From Desulfobacterales bacterium (GTDB taxonomy: Bacteria > Desulfobacterota > Desulfobacteria > Desulfobacterales > JAEINQ01), in contig JAEINQ010000017.1 of NCBI GenBank assembly GCA_016342285.1, forward strand, positions 1 to 64,000: a stretch of 64,000 nucleotides of DNA, in the 5' to 3' direction. Position 1 is the stretch's first letter. The number at the start of each line of letters is the position of its first letter. The translations under genes were made by a program, and so were the position numbers. The notes beneath the pieces are model-generated. The model had not been told where the DNA came from. It ran no database searches and saw only the letters and a program-made list of their open reading frames with translations. This document shows, piece after piece, positions 18,865 through 27,020 of this stretch.

Positions 18865-19284
18865 GTGACCAAGATTTCACGAAATGCCCCGTGCCCCTGC
18901 GGCAGCGGGAAAAAATATAAAAAATGCTGCTTGCCCCGCCAAGAGGCTGAAGCCGCTGGAAAACGCAAGGATTCCGCCAAAAGCCTGGAGTCGTTCTACG
19001 CTGAAGTGGATGAACTTGACCGTCTGTCCAACAGTGTGCCGGCGCTTGTTAAGGCGGGCCGACTGGAAGACGCCGAAGCGGCATGCCATGAACTGCTGGA
19101 ACGATATCCCGACCAAGCCGACGGGCTGGAGCGCCTGGCGGAGGTATATGAAGCCCGCGGGGACAATGAAAAGGCGATCGAATATTATTTGAAATCCTCG
19201 GAATTCATGAAATCTCATCCGGGTTTCGACCAGGAGGCCATTGATTGGCAGATGCAACAAGCTGAACGCTTGAAACAAAAATAG
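18865..19284 (+). CDS. SEC-C motif protein with TPR-like helices
   Basis: Protein of 139 residues starting at GTG 18865 after TTGAGGAGA. The N-terminus is a complete SEC-C zinc-binding motif (RNAPCPCGSGKKYKKCC), otherwise found at the SecA C-terminus and in many small proteins. Residues about 50-135 look like helical TPR-type repeats (ALVKAGRLEDAEAACHELL, then LAEVYEARGDNEKAIEYYL). The role is probably protein-protein contact; no enzyme domain is seen. Its 3' end overlaps the convergent AbrB-type frame. Confidence 0.8.
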   Translation: MTKISRNAPCPCGSGKKYKKCCLPRQEAEAAGKRKDSAKSLESFYAEVDELDRLSNSVPALVKAGRLEDAEAACHELLERYPDQADGLERLAEVYEARGDNEKAIEYYLKSSEFMKSHPGFDQEAIDWQMQQAERLKQK

Positions 19285-19507
19285 AGCCGTACCCTCTGAG
19301 TTCGGCTACCAATTCGTCGCTTCTTTTTCCAGACCGGAGCGTTCCTCGCCATTTTTCAATGGGATTGGTCTGAGTATTCTTGACCAGGTAGTACCGGCCA
19401 TTCTCCGCCTTGAACGATACCTGTTCCCCCGGCTTGAGGTTCATCGCCTGTCGCACTTCCTTGGGCAGCGTGATCTGGTATTTCGTTGTGATTTTTGTTT
19501 GTTGCAT
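19205..19507 (-). CDS. AbrB/SpoVT-type antitoxin, C-terminus altered, no toxin
   Basis: The start at 19507 gives MQQTKITTKYQITLPKEVRQ, a clear AbrB/MazE/VapB-like swapped-hairpin DNA-binding domain, followed by LKPGEQVSFKAENGRYYLV. The recognisable family part ends near DELVAELRG. After that the frame runs as read-through into the 3' end of the SEC-C gene on the other strand until 19205. A PIN toxin would normally follow, but none is present. I read this as an antitoxin whose tail and partner were lost at the junction. Confidence 0.65.
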   Translation of the reverse strand: MQQTKITTKYQITLPKEVRQAMNLKPGEQVSFKAENGRYYLVKNTQTNPIEKWRGTLRSGKRSDELVAELRGYGSIFVSSVQLVASANQWPPGRNPDEIS

Positions 19508-19912
19508 CAATCCCCGCCCTTGCATTTCGAATACGATCCAACGCATACCGCTCACTCATTTCTGCATACCATCTTCCACGACCCGTTTAAAAGGCAAGTT
19601 CTTTGGGGAAGATTTCGGGGGTGGCAGCCCCTGTTCCTTGGTCCCTGCTTGGTCCCTTGGTGCCGGCTTTGTTCCTGTTCTGACCCTGGCTGCCACTCTA
19701 TCTGTTTAGCCAGAGCCGTTTCAAACTTCATAAAAATTTTCACATATAAATCAATATATTAACTCGCAAACCACAGGCCATCTCTCCTGGAGTCCTGTAT
19801 TCATTAGCCAATCTGACATATTGGAAAACCGTCTTTTCACTTCGGGGGTAGCTTCGGGGGTGACTTCGGGGGTGGCGGCCTCTGTTACTTGGTCCCTGCT
19901 TGGTGCCTTCGC
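19508..19912. repeat. Intergenic cluster of 11-bp and 12-bp minisatellite units
   Basis: No gene is supported. Two related blocks (about 19608-19700 and 19845-19945) each combine a TTCGGGGGTGRC-type 12-bp unit (three in a row at 19851-19886) with 11-bp CTTGGTCCCTG units (19637-19658, 19888-19909). The 11-bp unit is the one in the AlbA_2 gene at 28932-29019. The 12-bp unit, read on the minus strand, encodes T-P-E-V/A like the array at 35241-35420. The middle (19740-19830) is AT-rich. Confidence 0.6.
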
Positions 19913-20239
19913 CTACTCTGGCCGCGACTCTGGCTGCCGGCCAGAGTCGTTCAGAATTTCAACATTCCTGCGGTAATGATCTTCGCGATTGATCCAGAAG
20001 CTGGCCGGCACGCCGAGAACCCGTTCCAGATCCAGGGCAAAATCCTGCGTTATGGGGGCTTTCCCCTTGATGATCTCGTTGATCCGTTTCCTGGACCGGC
20101 CGGTTTGCTCGGCCAGTTCGGCCTGAGACATGCCTAATGCTGTCAGCGTATCCAGCAGGGTTTCTCCAGGAAGCGACACATCGTCCGGTCGATATTGGTT
20201 TTCGATGGCATTGCCCATACCTGAACCTACCATACCCAT
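19913..20239 (-). CDS. HigA-like XRE antitoxin, end of the CBASS cassette
   Basis: Small helix-turn-helix protein of 108 residues. YRPDDVSLPGETLLDTL, then MSQAELAEQTGRSRKRINEII and LERVLGVPASFWINRE, are hallmarks of the HigA/VapI family. Longer relatives carry an ImmA/IrrE-type or other C-terminal region. Here the protein ends in sequence derived from the repeat cluster, so it may be truncated. It starts 17 bp after the CD-NTase stop on the same strand and could be co-transcribed. No HigB toxin is adjacent. It may serve as a repressor of the cassette or be a bystander. Confidence 0.75.
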   Translation of the reverse strand: MGMVGSGMGNAIENQYRPDDVSLPGETLLDTLTALGMSQAELAEQTGRSRKRINEIIKGKAPITQDFALDLERVLGVPASFWINREDHYRRNVEILNDSGRQPESRPE

Positions 20240-20256
20240 CCTTTTGGGCCCAAGCC

Positions 20257-21783
20257 TTAAAGCACGTTGACGACGAATTCGCCGCTACGGGCGACACAGT
20301 ACCCGTTCTTCACGATAAAACATTCGATCCAATGCTTTCCCTTGTATCGCGTGCTTTCCTGGTGGGACAAACCGTTGTTGGGAATTCCTCCATCGAAAAT
20401 CCTTCCCCTTAGATCTTTTGCCATCTCCGCTTCGATGCCGGTGTTCACGACCTGCCAGTAGACCTTGAACGGCGGCGCGACGTCCGTTTTTGCCTCAAAG
20501 TTAAGCTGGCAATTCGCTGTCAGACCAGGGCCATCGCTACGGATCGATTCGGCGGGCAGACCGCTTCGCGTAAAGTTGCAGCCGATGCGGACGTTTCTGC
20601 CTCCCACCACAGGCCACAGAGGTTCCTGCCGGTGGGGAACATTGAAAAAGGTTATCGCTCCAAAAAGAGATTTGCCTGGCAAATCCAAAGATTGAGGGGT
20701 GGTGATTTTGAGGCCCATGCGATCCATCGATGCGCGAACCACCCGTTCTCCTAAAGAGGCGCCGAGTTTATCACTCAATGCACCGGTATCGCGTTCCAGG
20801 ACAGCGGCGCTTAAGTCCTCTTGTGCCTGGGTCATCCATCGGCGGAATTTTCGCTCCCGCTGCGGGTGCTCCTGCCATTTGTCGGCAAAGTTTTCCTCCG
20901 GATTGACGGGATTGGACACCACCGGTCTGCCGCCAACGCGCTGAATGTAATTCGGCATACCCTGAAGGATGGACTGGATCGCCTCGAACAAATCACCCTC
21001 GTTGTTGTAGGCCCGGGCAGCCAGGGTAGTGATGATGATGGAGATGGGCTTGTCGTCGGGATCGTCGGTGAACATTATATCCCGGTGGCGCTTGAGGATC
21101 TGAACGGCCCGTTGCAGCGGCGTTTTTATTTTGAAATCAGGCACTTCTTCGATGTTTACGTTCAGGGATTTGGCCATGGCAGCGCGCAGGGTATCGTGGA
21201 TGACGATCATCCGCTGTTTAAACCATTCGGCATAACCGCGAGGATTACTGCGGGGCCATTCCGGATCGATATGCCATCGTTTATTGTCGGTCAGGCAGAT
21301 GGCATGCCGGGCCAGCTCCGGCGGCACGCCCAGGGACACCAGCCAATGAGTGTCATCAGGAATCGCCGGCAGGATATCCATGTGGAAACGGGCCGCATCC
21401 GCATAGTTCAGGGTCCAGCAGCGGCGCCCTTCCGGCCCCAGCATCGCCTCATAGGTTTTATTTGCCTTGAGCCGGTCACCGACCACTTGCTTGAGCTGAC
21501 GCTGGGTGACCTGTTGCCGGGTCAGACCTAATTGGCAGACCAGATCAATGTCGTATTCATCATCACCGGAAATCGGCTTGACCACGGTGCCCAGGCGAAA
21601 CGACCCCTGGGGATAAATGTCGGGTTGAAAAGGTGCCAGCGGCGAGTCCTCAGATCCCAACCACTTGCCAACGGCCTGATAGTGCTGCTCGGCCAACTTG
21701 TAATTGGTTTCCGAGATATCGAGTTCTTCGGTGATATACTGGAGCAGGCTGTTGAGCCGTTCCTTCAGGGCGATATCAAGCAT
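20257..21783 (-). CDS. CBASS CD-NTase (cyclic oligonucleotide synthase)
   Basis: Predicted to make a cyclic di- or trinucleotide after phage infection and so activate the phospholipase encoded upstream. The protein has 508 residues. The nucleotidyltransferase core shows YPQGSFRLGT (G60-S61) and the metal-binding D78 and D80 (DDEYDIDLV), with a third acidic residue D136 in FHMDIL. The C-terminal region (about 400-508), ending in ECFIVKNGYCVARSGEFVVN, resembles the AGS-C sensor domain often fused to SMODS nucleotidyltransferases. The start at 21783 lies inside the end of capV (8-bp overlap) after AAAGGAGGC. The product nucleotide cannot be predicted. No Cap2/Cap3 genes are present, so this is a minimal, type I-like CBASS. 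Confidence 0.85.
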   Translation of the reverse strand: MLDIALKERLNSLLQYITEELDISETNYKLAEQHYQAVGKWLGSEDSPLAPFQPDIYPQGSFRLGTVVKPISGDDEYDIDLVCQLGLTRQQVTQRQLKQVVGDRLKANKTYEAMLGPEGRRCWTLNYADAARFHMDILPAIPDDTHWLVSLGVPPELARHAICLTDNKRWHIDPEWPRSNPRGYAEWFKQRMIVIHDTLRAAMAKSLNVNIEEVPDFKIKTPLQRAVQILKRHRDIMFTDDPDDKPISIIITTLAARAYNNEGDLFEAIQSILQGMPNYIQRVGGRPVVSNPVNPEENFADKWQEHPQRERKFRRWMTQAQEDLSAAVLERDTGALSDKLGASLGERVVRASMDRMGLKITTPQSLDLPGKSLFGAITFFNVPHRQEPLWPVVGGRNVRIGCNFTRSGLPAESIRSDGPGLTANCQLNFEAKTDVAPPFKVYWQVVNTGIEAEMAKDLRGRIFDGGIPNNGLSHQESTRYKGKHWIECFIVKNGYCVARSGEFVVNVL

Positions 21784-22723
21784 GGGAAGCCTCCTTTTGG
21801 CCATTGTACGGGGTGAATTCGGGGGCAATATGCGGTGCGAACATCTCGCTGAATTTCGGTGCAAAGTGACGGCTTTCATGGGCCGCCTTGCCCAGCAATG
21901 CACTTTCCAAAAGCTTGTCCAGGGCAAAGAGCCCGTCCGGCACCGCCGGGTCGAGCCGCGCCACCTTGTCTGCCCCGAGCAGGTGATGGGCCATGGTCAC
22001 TGCACCGATACTTTGGCCCCGCAGGACCACATCCACCCCTGCCTGCCGCCAGTGCCACATGCCGCCGTGGTCCAGATGCTCTGCCCTCAATTTGACCTCG
22101 TCGGTAGTGCCCAGGCTGAACACGGAAATCGCCGAAAGAGGCACGTCAAGCATACTGACCGCTTCGGCAATGCCGACCAGAGTGGGGTTGTTGGCCCAGA
22201 CTCCTCCGTCGATGATCCGGACATTGTCCACACTGGTGTAGGCCGGAAAATAGGTAGGCGCCGCACTGGTGGCCCGGGCCACCTTCCAAACGGGAACCTT
22301 GTAATCCCTGGTCAGTCGCGGATGATGGGCGGTCTTGAACACATAGACATGATCCTCGCCAAGGTTGTAGGCCGGCACCACCAGACGCTTGCCGCTTTCC
22401 CCCAGCAATTGATCGCCGAAACAGGATTTGAGGGCTTTTTCCAGGGGTTCGGCTGAAAACTTGCTTTTGAAGACGCGACGGGACAATCCGGCCGGAAAGA
22501 TCGCCGGTCCATGCTCCACATAAAACTTCAGGATCTCGCGCGGGCGCATGCCGAGCCCTAAACCCAGGGCAATGATGCCGCCGGTGGAGGTGCCAGTGAT
22601 CAAATCGAAATGGTTGACCAGCCGAATCCCCAGGTCGTCTTCGAGATGGGCCAACACCGCAGCCGAGAACATCCCCTTGATGCCGCCGCCGTCCAAGGCC
22701 AGAATTTGAAATCGCTCCGTCAT
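21776..22723 (-). CDS. capV: CapV-type patatin phospholipase, CBASS effector
   Basis: Predicted phospholipase that degrades the inner membrane when it binds the cyclic nucleotide. The 315 residues begin MTERFQILALDGGGIKG (oxyanion hole). The Ser-Asp dyad is S46 in GTSTGG and D172 in IDGGVWANNP. The start at 22723 follows GGAG with a 6-base gap. The open frame extends upstream only through a palindromic repeat. The overlap with the CD-NTase gene supports a functional pair. Confidence 0.88.
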   Translation of the reverse strand: MTERFQILALDGGGIKGMFSAAVLAHLEDDLGIRLVNHFDLITGTSTGGIIALGLGLGMRPREILKFYVEHGPAIFPAGLSRRVFKSKFSAEPLEKALKSCFGDQLLGESGKRLVVPAYNLGEDHVYVFKTAHHPRLTRDYKVPVWKVARATSAAPTYFPAYTSVDNVRIIDGGVWANNPTLVGIAEAVSMLDVPLSAISVFSLGTTDEVKLRAEHLDHGGMWHWRQAGVDVVLRGQSIGAVTMAHHLLGADKVARLDPAVPDGLFALDKLLESALLGKAAHESRHFAPKFSEMFAPHIAPEFTPYNGQKEASHA

Positions 22724-22750
22724 GGTAGGCTCCATTAATCTTGATGAATC

Positions 22751-22870
22751 CGTAAAAAGTCGCCAGACTGTCATGCCGGACTTGATCCGGCATCCAGAAC
22801 CATCGAAAAGCACTGGATTCCCGCTTTCTCGGGAATGACGCAAAAAGTCATTTTTTGATTTTTTACGACC
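22751..22870. repeat. Palindromic repeat element (MITE/REP-like)
   Basis: The ends read CGTAAAAAGTC (22751-) and GATTTTTTACG (about 22857-22867), close to the perfect inverted ends of the element at 46563-46677. Inside are GTCATGCCGG...CCGGCAT and the pair ATTCCCGC/GCGGGAATGACG-like arms, similar to the element at 28567-28690. It separates the DUF2188 gene from capV. Confidence 0.65.
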
Positions 22871-22873
22871 GTG

Positions 22874-23116
22874 TCAACCTTTGGGCGGATAGGGATCGTT
22901 TTGGTAGGTATGCTCGGTCTGGATCCGGCCGTCCCGCTTGTGAATCTTGAGCTGGCCTTCTCCGGCCCCCTTGGCCAGTTCCCGACCCCGCTCCACAGCA
23001 TCGGCCTTGGTGTCGAAAACGCCCGATGCCCGGGACGCCCCCTCTTTCTTGACCCTCCATCCGTCCTCCCCACCAGTGGTGACATGGTAAACCTGCCGAT
23101 CCTTATCCTTTCCCAT
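22874..23116 (-). CDS. DUF2188 protein, first gene of the CBASS cassette
   Basis: Protein of 80 residues. The start at 23116 follows AAAGGAGAACG. The sequence follows the DUF2188 pattern: YHVTTGGEDGWRVKKEGASR, a DTKADAVERGRELAKG helix, IHKRDGRIQTEHTY and the ending NDPYPPKG. DUF2188 has no established biochemical role known to me. A sigma-54-type promoter match lies about 54 bp upstream of its ATG, and capV plus the CD-NTase follow, separated by a 120-bp repeat element. It may be an accessory CBASS gene or an unrelated first gene. Confidence 0.8.
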   Translation of the reverse strand: MGKDKDRQVYHVTTGGEDGWRVKKEGASRASGVFDTKADAVERGRELAKGAGEGQLKIHKRDGRIQTEHTYQNDPYPPKG

Positions 23117-23169
23117 TTTTCGTTCTCCTTTGTTGTGATGAATAAAATTGTATGCTTGACCAACCATAG

Positions 23170-23185
23170 AGCAATTCGGATGCCA
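23170..23185 (-). promoter_or_regulatory. Putative sigma-54 promoter upstream of DUF2188-capV-CD-NTase
   Basis: On the minus strand the site reads TGGCATCCGAATTGCT, one mismatch to TGGCAC-N5-TTGCT, with invariant GG and GC at correct spacing. The predicted start near 23159 gives a leader of about 43 bases with a proper ribosome binding site before 23116. Taken with the exact site at 33625-33640 it suggests control by the CARF activator. Confidence 0.6.
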
Positions 23186-23377
23186 AACAGGGACGGAGAA
23201 AGGATGAAAGCGAATATATAGTTTAAAGTTAGTCTATTAAAAAGATAAACAGGGGGTGAAAGGTAGGGCTATAATTCAAATGACAATGTTTTGCGGAGGC
23301 CGGAGGGTAAAAATATTTGTGATCAAAAAATAATTATTGTGGTTTGGGGTGAAAAAAGACGGGGCGACCAGAGGCTA

Positions 23378-24253
23378 TTAAATAATAAACGTAGCCGCAC
23401 GGCTTTTACAGCGGCCCCACCATCGGCGGTGGGTTTCAGCGGAAATCCGGTTGATCTCGACAGCCGTCTGGCCGGAACCGTCATGAATGTCCAAACCGAC
23501 ACCGAACCTTGCGCCACCGATATCAGTTAGTACATACCTGTCGTGTAAATCATCCTTGGGCCATATATGAAACTCGATGCGCATGCCCGCAGGAATTTTG
23601 GCTCCGAAATGGTGTGTGCAGCGCCCCTGGACGTGGTGGACACCGAAATGGTCGCCGATATGGAAGGCAATTTTGTTGATGGAGGGGCTGAAGGTCCGCC
23701 GGGAAAGGAAAAGTGCCAGTTCTTCGAGAAACGGCCGCCACCTGTATTTGTCCGGATCGAAATTGCGGTCGATGAGGACCACTTCCCTTGCACAGTCCAG
23801 CATCGGGCGAATGGCCTCGATCATCATCTGAGTGGTCCGATCAACCGCCATATCTATCGGTATGGCCCATAGCGGCTCAGCGGCGAAATCGGTATCATTG
23901 GCAAATACATAGGCTTCATCACCCTCATGGGTATCCGTGAGAATAGCCCTGAACGGACGGTCCGCATGGGCAGCGAGTGCATGGTCCATCCAGATGTCCG
24001 TCGCCACATTCGGCACTGTGTTTCTTTTGAATAGGGCATCACGGCTCAAAGCGTCGAGATTGGCTGCGAGGCGTTTTTTGGCGACTTCACCGTTTTCGGA
24101 ATCCAATATCGCTTTTCTGGCGATACGAGACCACTTTTTTCTGGGAATATCCGATATGAGTCGCCCCTGGTCCGCGCCAAGGGAACCGCGGAAAAAGTTC
24201 ATGTCGCGGGGATCGGTCATCAACAGAGGGGAAATCGCGTATTCGTAAATCAT
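23378..24253 (-). CDS. PLD-like protein coupled to a DUF3696 ATPase
   Basis: Protein of 291 residues with no family I can name securely. The C-terminal part carries a phospholipase-D-like motif: H237-x-R239-x4-D244 in LHDRYVLTDIGG, followed by a Gly-rich stretch (FGVGLDIHDGSG). This is as seen in single-motif PLD-type nucleases and in 'HDR' variants. The N-terminus (YEYAISPLLMTDPRDMNFF) and middle have no clear motif. The ATG lies 2 bp after the stop of the upstream AAA ATPase, so the two are likely partners, with this protein as effector. Catalysis on nucleic acid or lipid is an inference only. Confidence 0.6.
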   Translation of the reverse strand: MIYEYAISPLLMTDPRDMNFFRGSLGADQGRLISDIPRKKWSRIARKAILDSENGEVAKKRLAANLDALSRDALFKRNTVPNVATDIWMDHALAAHADRPFRAILTDTHEGDEAYVFANDTDFAAEPLWAIPIDMAVDRTTQMMIEAIRPMLDCAREVVLIDRNFDPDKYRWRPFLEELALFLSRRTFSPSINKIAFHIGDHFGVHHVQGRCTHHFGAKIPAGMRIEFHIWPKDDLHDRYVLTDIGGARFGVGLDIHDGSGQTAVEINRISAETHRRWWGRCKSRAATFII

Positions 24254-24255
24254 TG

Positions 24256-25887
24256 TTAGAGCAGTTCCCGTTCCCGTTCTTCAAAAAACCCTTTTGGCCA
24301 CTTGTCTAAAAATTCACCATCTTCGTCGACCCTCAATTGATGCACGGAAACACCATCCTTCCCCTGCTCGACATAGTAAACGGCCAAATCATCAGGTTTG
24401 AGAGGCCATTTGCCCGGAGGAAGGCTGTCCTCGGTCGTTTCTCTGATTCGGCGAAGAAATCTGAGCATCAAGTGCTCACTATGGGTTTCGATTAGAAAAG
24501 ATGCCTCGCTAATTCTGGATATAAATAGATCGCCGAGTCCTACCTGAAACGCTGGATGGATGTGCAACTCCGGTTGTTCGATAGCAAAAAGCCCACGTTT
24601 GAGATGCAGGGCGCCAACGATGACCGGCAGCACTTGGGAAATTCCAACGCCGATGTCCTGAGCCATCAGTTCAATGCCCGTGGCCTCCTCACGTATACAC
24701 AGCCTTGACTTTGTGGGGAATGCGGCAATACTCTCATGAATTGCAACCAGGTCGTCCAATTCGGGCAATCCTGAAAGCTTGAGCATGATGGGATCTTCGA
24801 CATCGAATTCCTTAAAATGTTTGATGTCTATGCTGTAGCCACTATTCAATCGATCTTCATGTGTCAGCCAGCGGTTGGCCTCTTCGATAAAACTTTTTTC
24901 AGCTTTGAACAGAATGTCCCACCCCATTAGCCCCGATGCCCAGCGGGAAGGATCATTCGTTTTTTCCGGGGAGTAAGAGCGTGACGGTATTTCTCGAATA
25001 GGCCCGAGATACAGCATCCTCCTCAGCTCATTTCGAATTAGCTCACCGGGACCAACAATCAAGGAGCTGAGGCAAAGGACGATGCTGCCCTGCTGAATTC
25101 GATCTATGCCTTTCGACCAATGACCCTGTTCGATCTGAAGTGCTTTTCCAAACTCGGGCATTGCTGACCCCGAGTCTGAAATCACCAATGGTGTGATACC
25201 TGGGTCATCCTTCCGAAAATTGAAAGAGGCCATTACCAGCGGCAATAAAGGACCCAATTTTTCAAATTCAATCTCGCCAGAATCTTCGCCGATAGACATC
25301 TTCTCTAAAATGCCGATCGCATCATCTCTGTCGATACCGTCCAGGAACACGGGATGAATTAGATCAAGGCTTTCCAAAAAAACCTGTTTGCCGTCGTCCG
25401 TCGTGGAAATTTTGGCAAAAGCCTCTCCGTTGATTCCGATGTTGTATTCCCTGAGAATCGGTTTTTCAAACTGGTGACTCCATTGAATCGCTATCTCGAC
25501 CCAAGCGGAATCCACCCGCTGTGGAATATCCCAGGTAGGGCTTTCATCCACAAACTGGAATTCTCCCATATCAATATAATCTTCGAAATATACAGGGAGC
25601 CATTCGGTCACATTCAACTCAAATTTCATCTTTATAGGAATATTCAAGTCATGACTTCGGACCAAGCTCTCAAAGCCGCCAAGATCGACAGCGGAGCCGC
25701 CTTTTATTGTTTTGCCTGGATCCAAGTTTTGCTTGTCGAAAATCTCAAGGGCGTAATGTAACGCTTGGATTAAGGTGCTCTTCCCTGCGCTGTTAGGCCC
25801 GAAAAGAAGCGTTATAGGCTTCAAATCAATTTTTGCGGGACCTTTGATGCCTTTGAAGTTCTCCAAAGTTATAGAGTTTATGGGCAT
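24256..25887 (-). CDS. DUF3696-type AAA/ABC ATPase inside the type I RM operon
   Basis: ATPase of 543 residues of the OLD/RecF-like AAA_15/AAA_21 group. Walker A GPNSAGKST is at 30-38. An ABC-like signature (DIGVGISQVLPVIVGAL), Walker B FAIEQPELHIHP and switch LIETHSEH come late. The C-terminus (YYVEQGKDGVSVHQLRVDED, then WPKGFFEE) matches DUF3696. There is no TOPRIM nuclease domain, unlike OLD/GajA. Its ATG overlaps the hsdS stop (TAATG) and the PLD-like gene follows after 2 bp. ATPases of this kind act as sensors in several two-gene phage-defence systems (Septu, some retrons), so a defence role is plausible. Confidence 0.85.
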   Translation of the reverse strand: MPINSITLENFKGIKGPAKIDLKPITLLFGPNSAGKSTLIQALHYALEIFDKQNLDPGKTIKGGSAVDLGGFESLVRSHDLNIPIKMKFELNVTEWLPVYFEDYIDMGEFQFVDESPTWDIPQRVDSAWVEIAIQWSHQFEKPILREYNIGINGEAFAKISTTDDGKQVFLESLDLIHPVFLDGIDRDDAIGILEKMSIGEDSGEIEFEKLGPLLPLVMASFNFRKDDPGITPLVISDSGSAMPEFGKALQIEQGHWSKGIDRIQQGSIVLCLSSLIVGPGELIRNELRRMLYLGPIREIPSRSYSPEKTNDPSRWASGLMGWDILFKAEKSFIEEANRWLTHEDRLNSGYSIDIKHFKEFDVEDPIMLKLSGLPELDDLVAIHESIAAFPTKSRLCIREEATGIELMAQDIGVGISQVLPVIVGALHLKRGLFAIEQPELHIHPAFQVGLGDLFISRISEASFLIETHSEHLMLRFLRRIRETTEDSLPPGKWPLKPDDLAVYYVEQGKDGVSVHQLRVDEDGEFLDKWPKGFFEERERELL

Positions 25888-27020
25888 TAAAGTTTTCCTA
25901 TAAAGGCGCGTTGGCTAAGTGAATTAAAAAGCCCATTCATTTTTTTTAGACTTTCTGTTTCAACGCTGTTTATAGACATGATGCGTGACACCAACCTTAT
26001 ATATTTATTTTGCTCGCCAATGGACGGTAGTGGCAGTGGGTAGTCAAGCACCATTGTCTGGTTAATAAACGGAAGATCTAATCTTTCCACTGTTGCCCTA
26101 AGTGGGCTGTTTTGTAAGGCAGCAGCCAAATACACTGGATGTAATCTTCGCTTATCTAAAATTTTTAAAACTATTGCATTGTCCGTAACCCAGGCTGGTC
26201 CGGTTGTATAATGCACTATACCACATTGCTGCCCAACTCTTCCAAGAACAATTACCGGTTCCTCATAAAGAGGCAGCGTCGCCCAGCCGTTTATTCCGTT
26301 GCCTCCATATATCGGGTAATCGGTTTTCTCTTTGGATAAAACAGATCGACTGGATTTTCCACTTCGAGCTTCGCAATAGGAGCGAATGGGTGAGAATGGG
26401 TGCTTTGATATTTTTGCCGGGATATCGCCAAACATATCGAGAAAAGTGGCGTGGATGAAATCGTCGGCGACTTTGATGGCTTGTTGCCGTTTCCGGCGAA
26501 TGGCATCGACCTTGTCCAAAATGGCTGAAATGCGTTTTTGCTCAGTCAATGGAGGAAAGGGAATTTCTAACTCTAATGCTTGCGCAAAGTTTAAGTTCGA
26601 AATGTTAGTTGTCTGACGCCCGCAATATCTTAACTTGAACTGTATTTGTGGTAAATTTAACCAATGATATAGATATCGAGCATCAACTCTTTTTTTTTCC
26701 GCTCTCAATATCGAAATAAAGCCACCTGCGGTCGCTTCATAGGCCAGTTTAGGAACCCATGAACATTTTCCAACCAATTCCCAACTATTCGCGCTTGAAA
26801 CTAATATATCGCCCTCAACAAGAAATTGCTCTTTTCTTTTAATAAACGTTTTTGGAATAGCAATTAAGTCGTTTTGATCTAAATCGGTTTGTATATTTTT
26901 TGTTCGCATGCAGACAGCAGAGCCTTGAGAGTAAGGCTCAACTACATCTGTTGGTTTAAATGTGATTCCTCTGATAAATTTTGCAACCTCACCAAATTTG
27001 ATAGATGCAGGCGTGTTCAT
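25887..27020 (-). CDS. hsdS: Type I restriction specificity subunit HsdS
   Basis: DNA-recognition subunit, 377 residues with the two-fold pattern of HsdS. Target recognition domain 1 (about 1-160) ends in [25 protein letters not shown], a conserved helical spacer. Target recognition domain 2 (about 205-345) ends in [19 protein letters not shown], with a second helix. It overlaps hsdM by 4 bp (ATGA). Its stop overlaps the start of the ATPase gene, an unusual place for extra genes. Target sequence unknown. Confidence 0.93.
   Translation of the reverse strand: MNTPASIKFGEVAKFIRGITFKPTDVVEPYSQGSAVCMRTKNIQTDLDQNDLIAIPKTFIKRKEQFLVEGDILVSSANSWELVGKCSWVPKLAYEATAGGFISILRAEKKRVDARYLYHWLNLPQIQFKLRYCGRQTTNISNLNFAQALELEIPFPPLTEQKRISAILDKVDAIRRKRQQAIKVADDFIHATFLDMFGDIPAKISKHPFSPIRSYCEARSGKSSRSVLSKEKTDYPIYGGNGINGWATLPLYEEPVIVLGRVGQQCGIVHYTTGPAWVTDNAIVLKILDKRRLHPVYLAAALQNSPLRATVERLDLPFINQTMVLDYPLPLPSIGEQNKYIRLVSRIMSINSVETESLKKMNGLFNSLSQRAFIGKL

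Noticed and set aside
20257-22723. Type II or III CBASS
   Set aside because: No Cap2 (E1/E2-like), Cap3 (JAB), HORMA or TRIP13 genes are present around the CD-NTase.
24256-25887. OLD/Gabija nuclease
   Set aside because: The C-terminus matches DUF3696 and lacks the TOPRIM acidic motifs; there is also no GajB-type helicase next to it.
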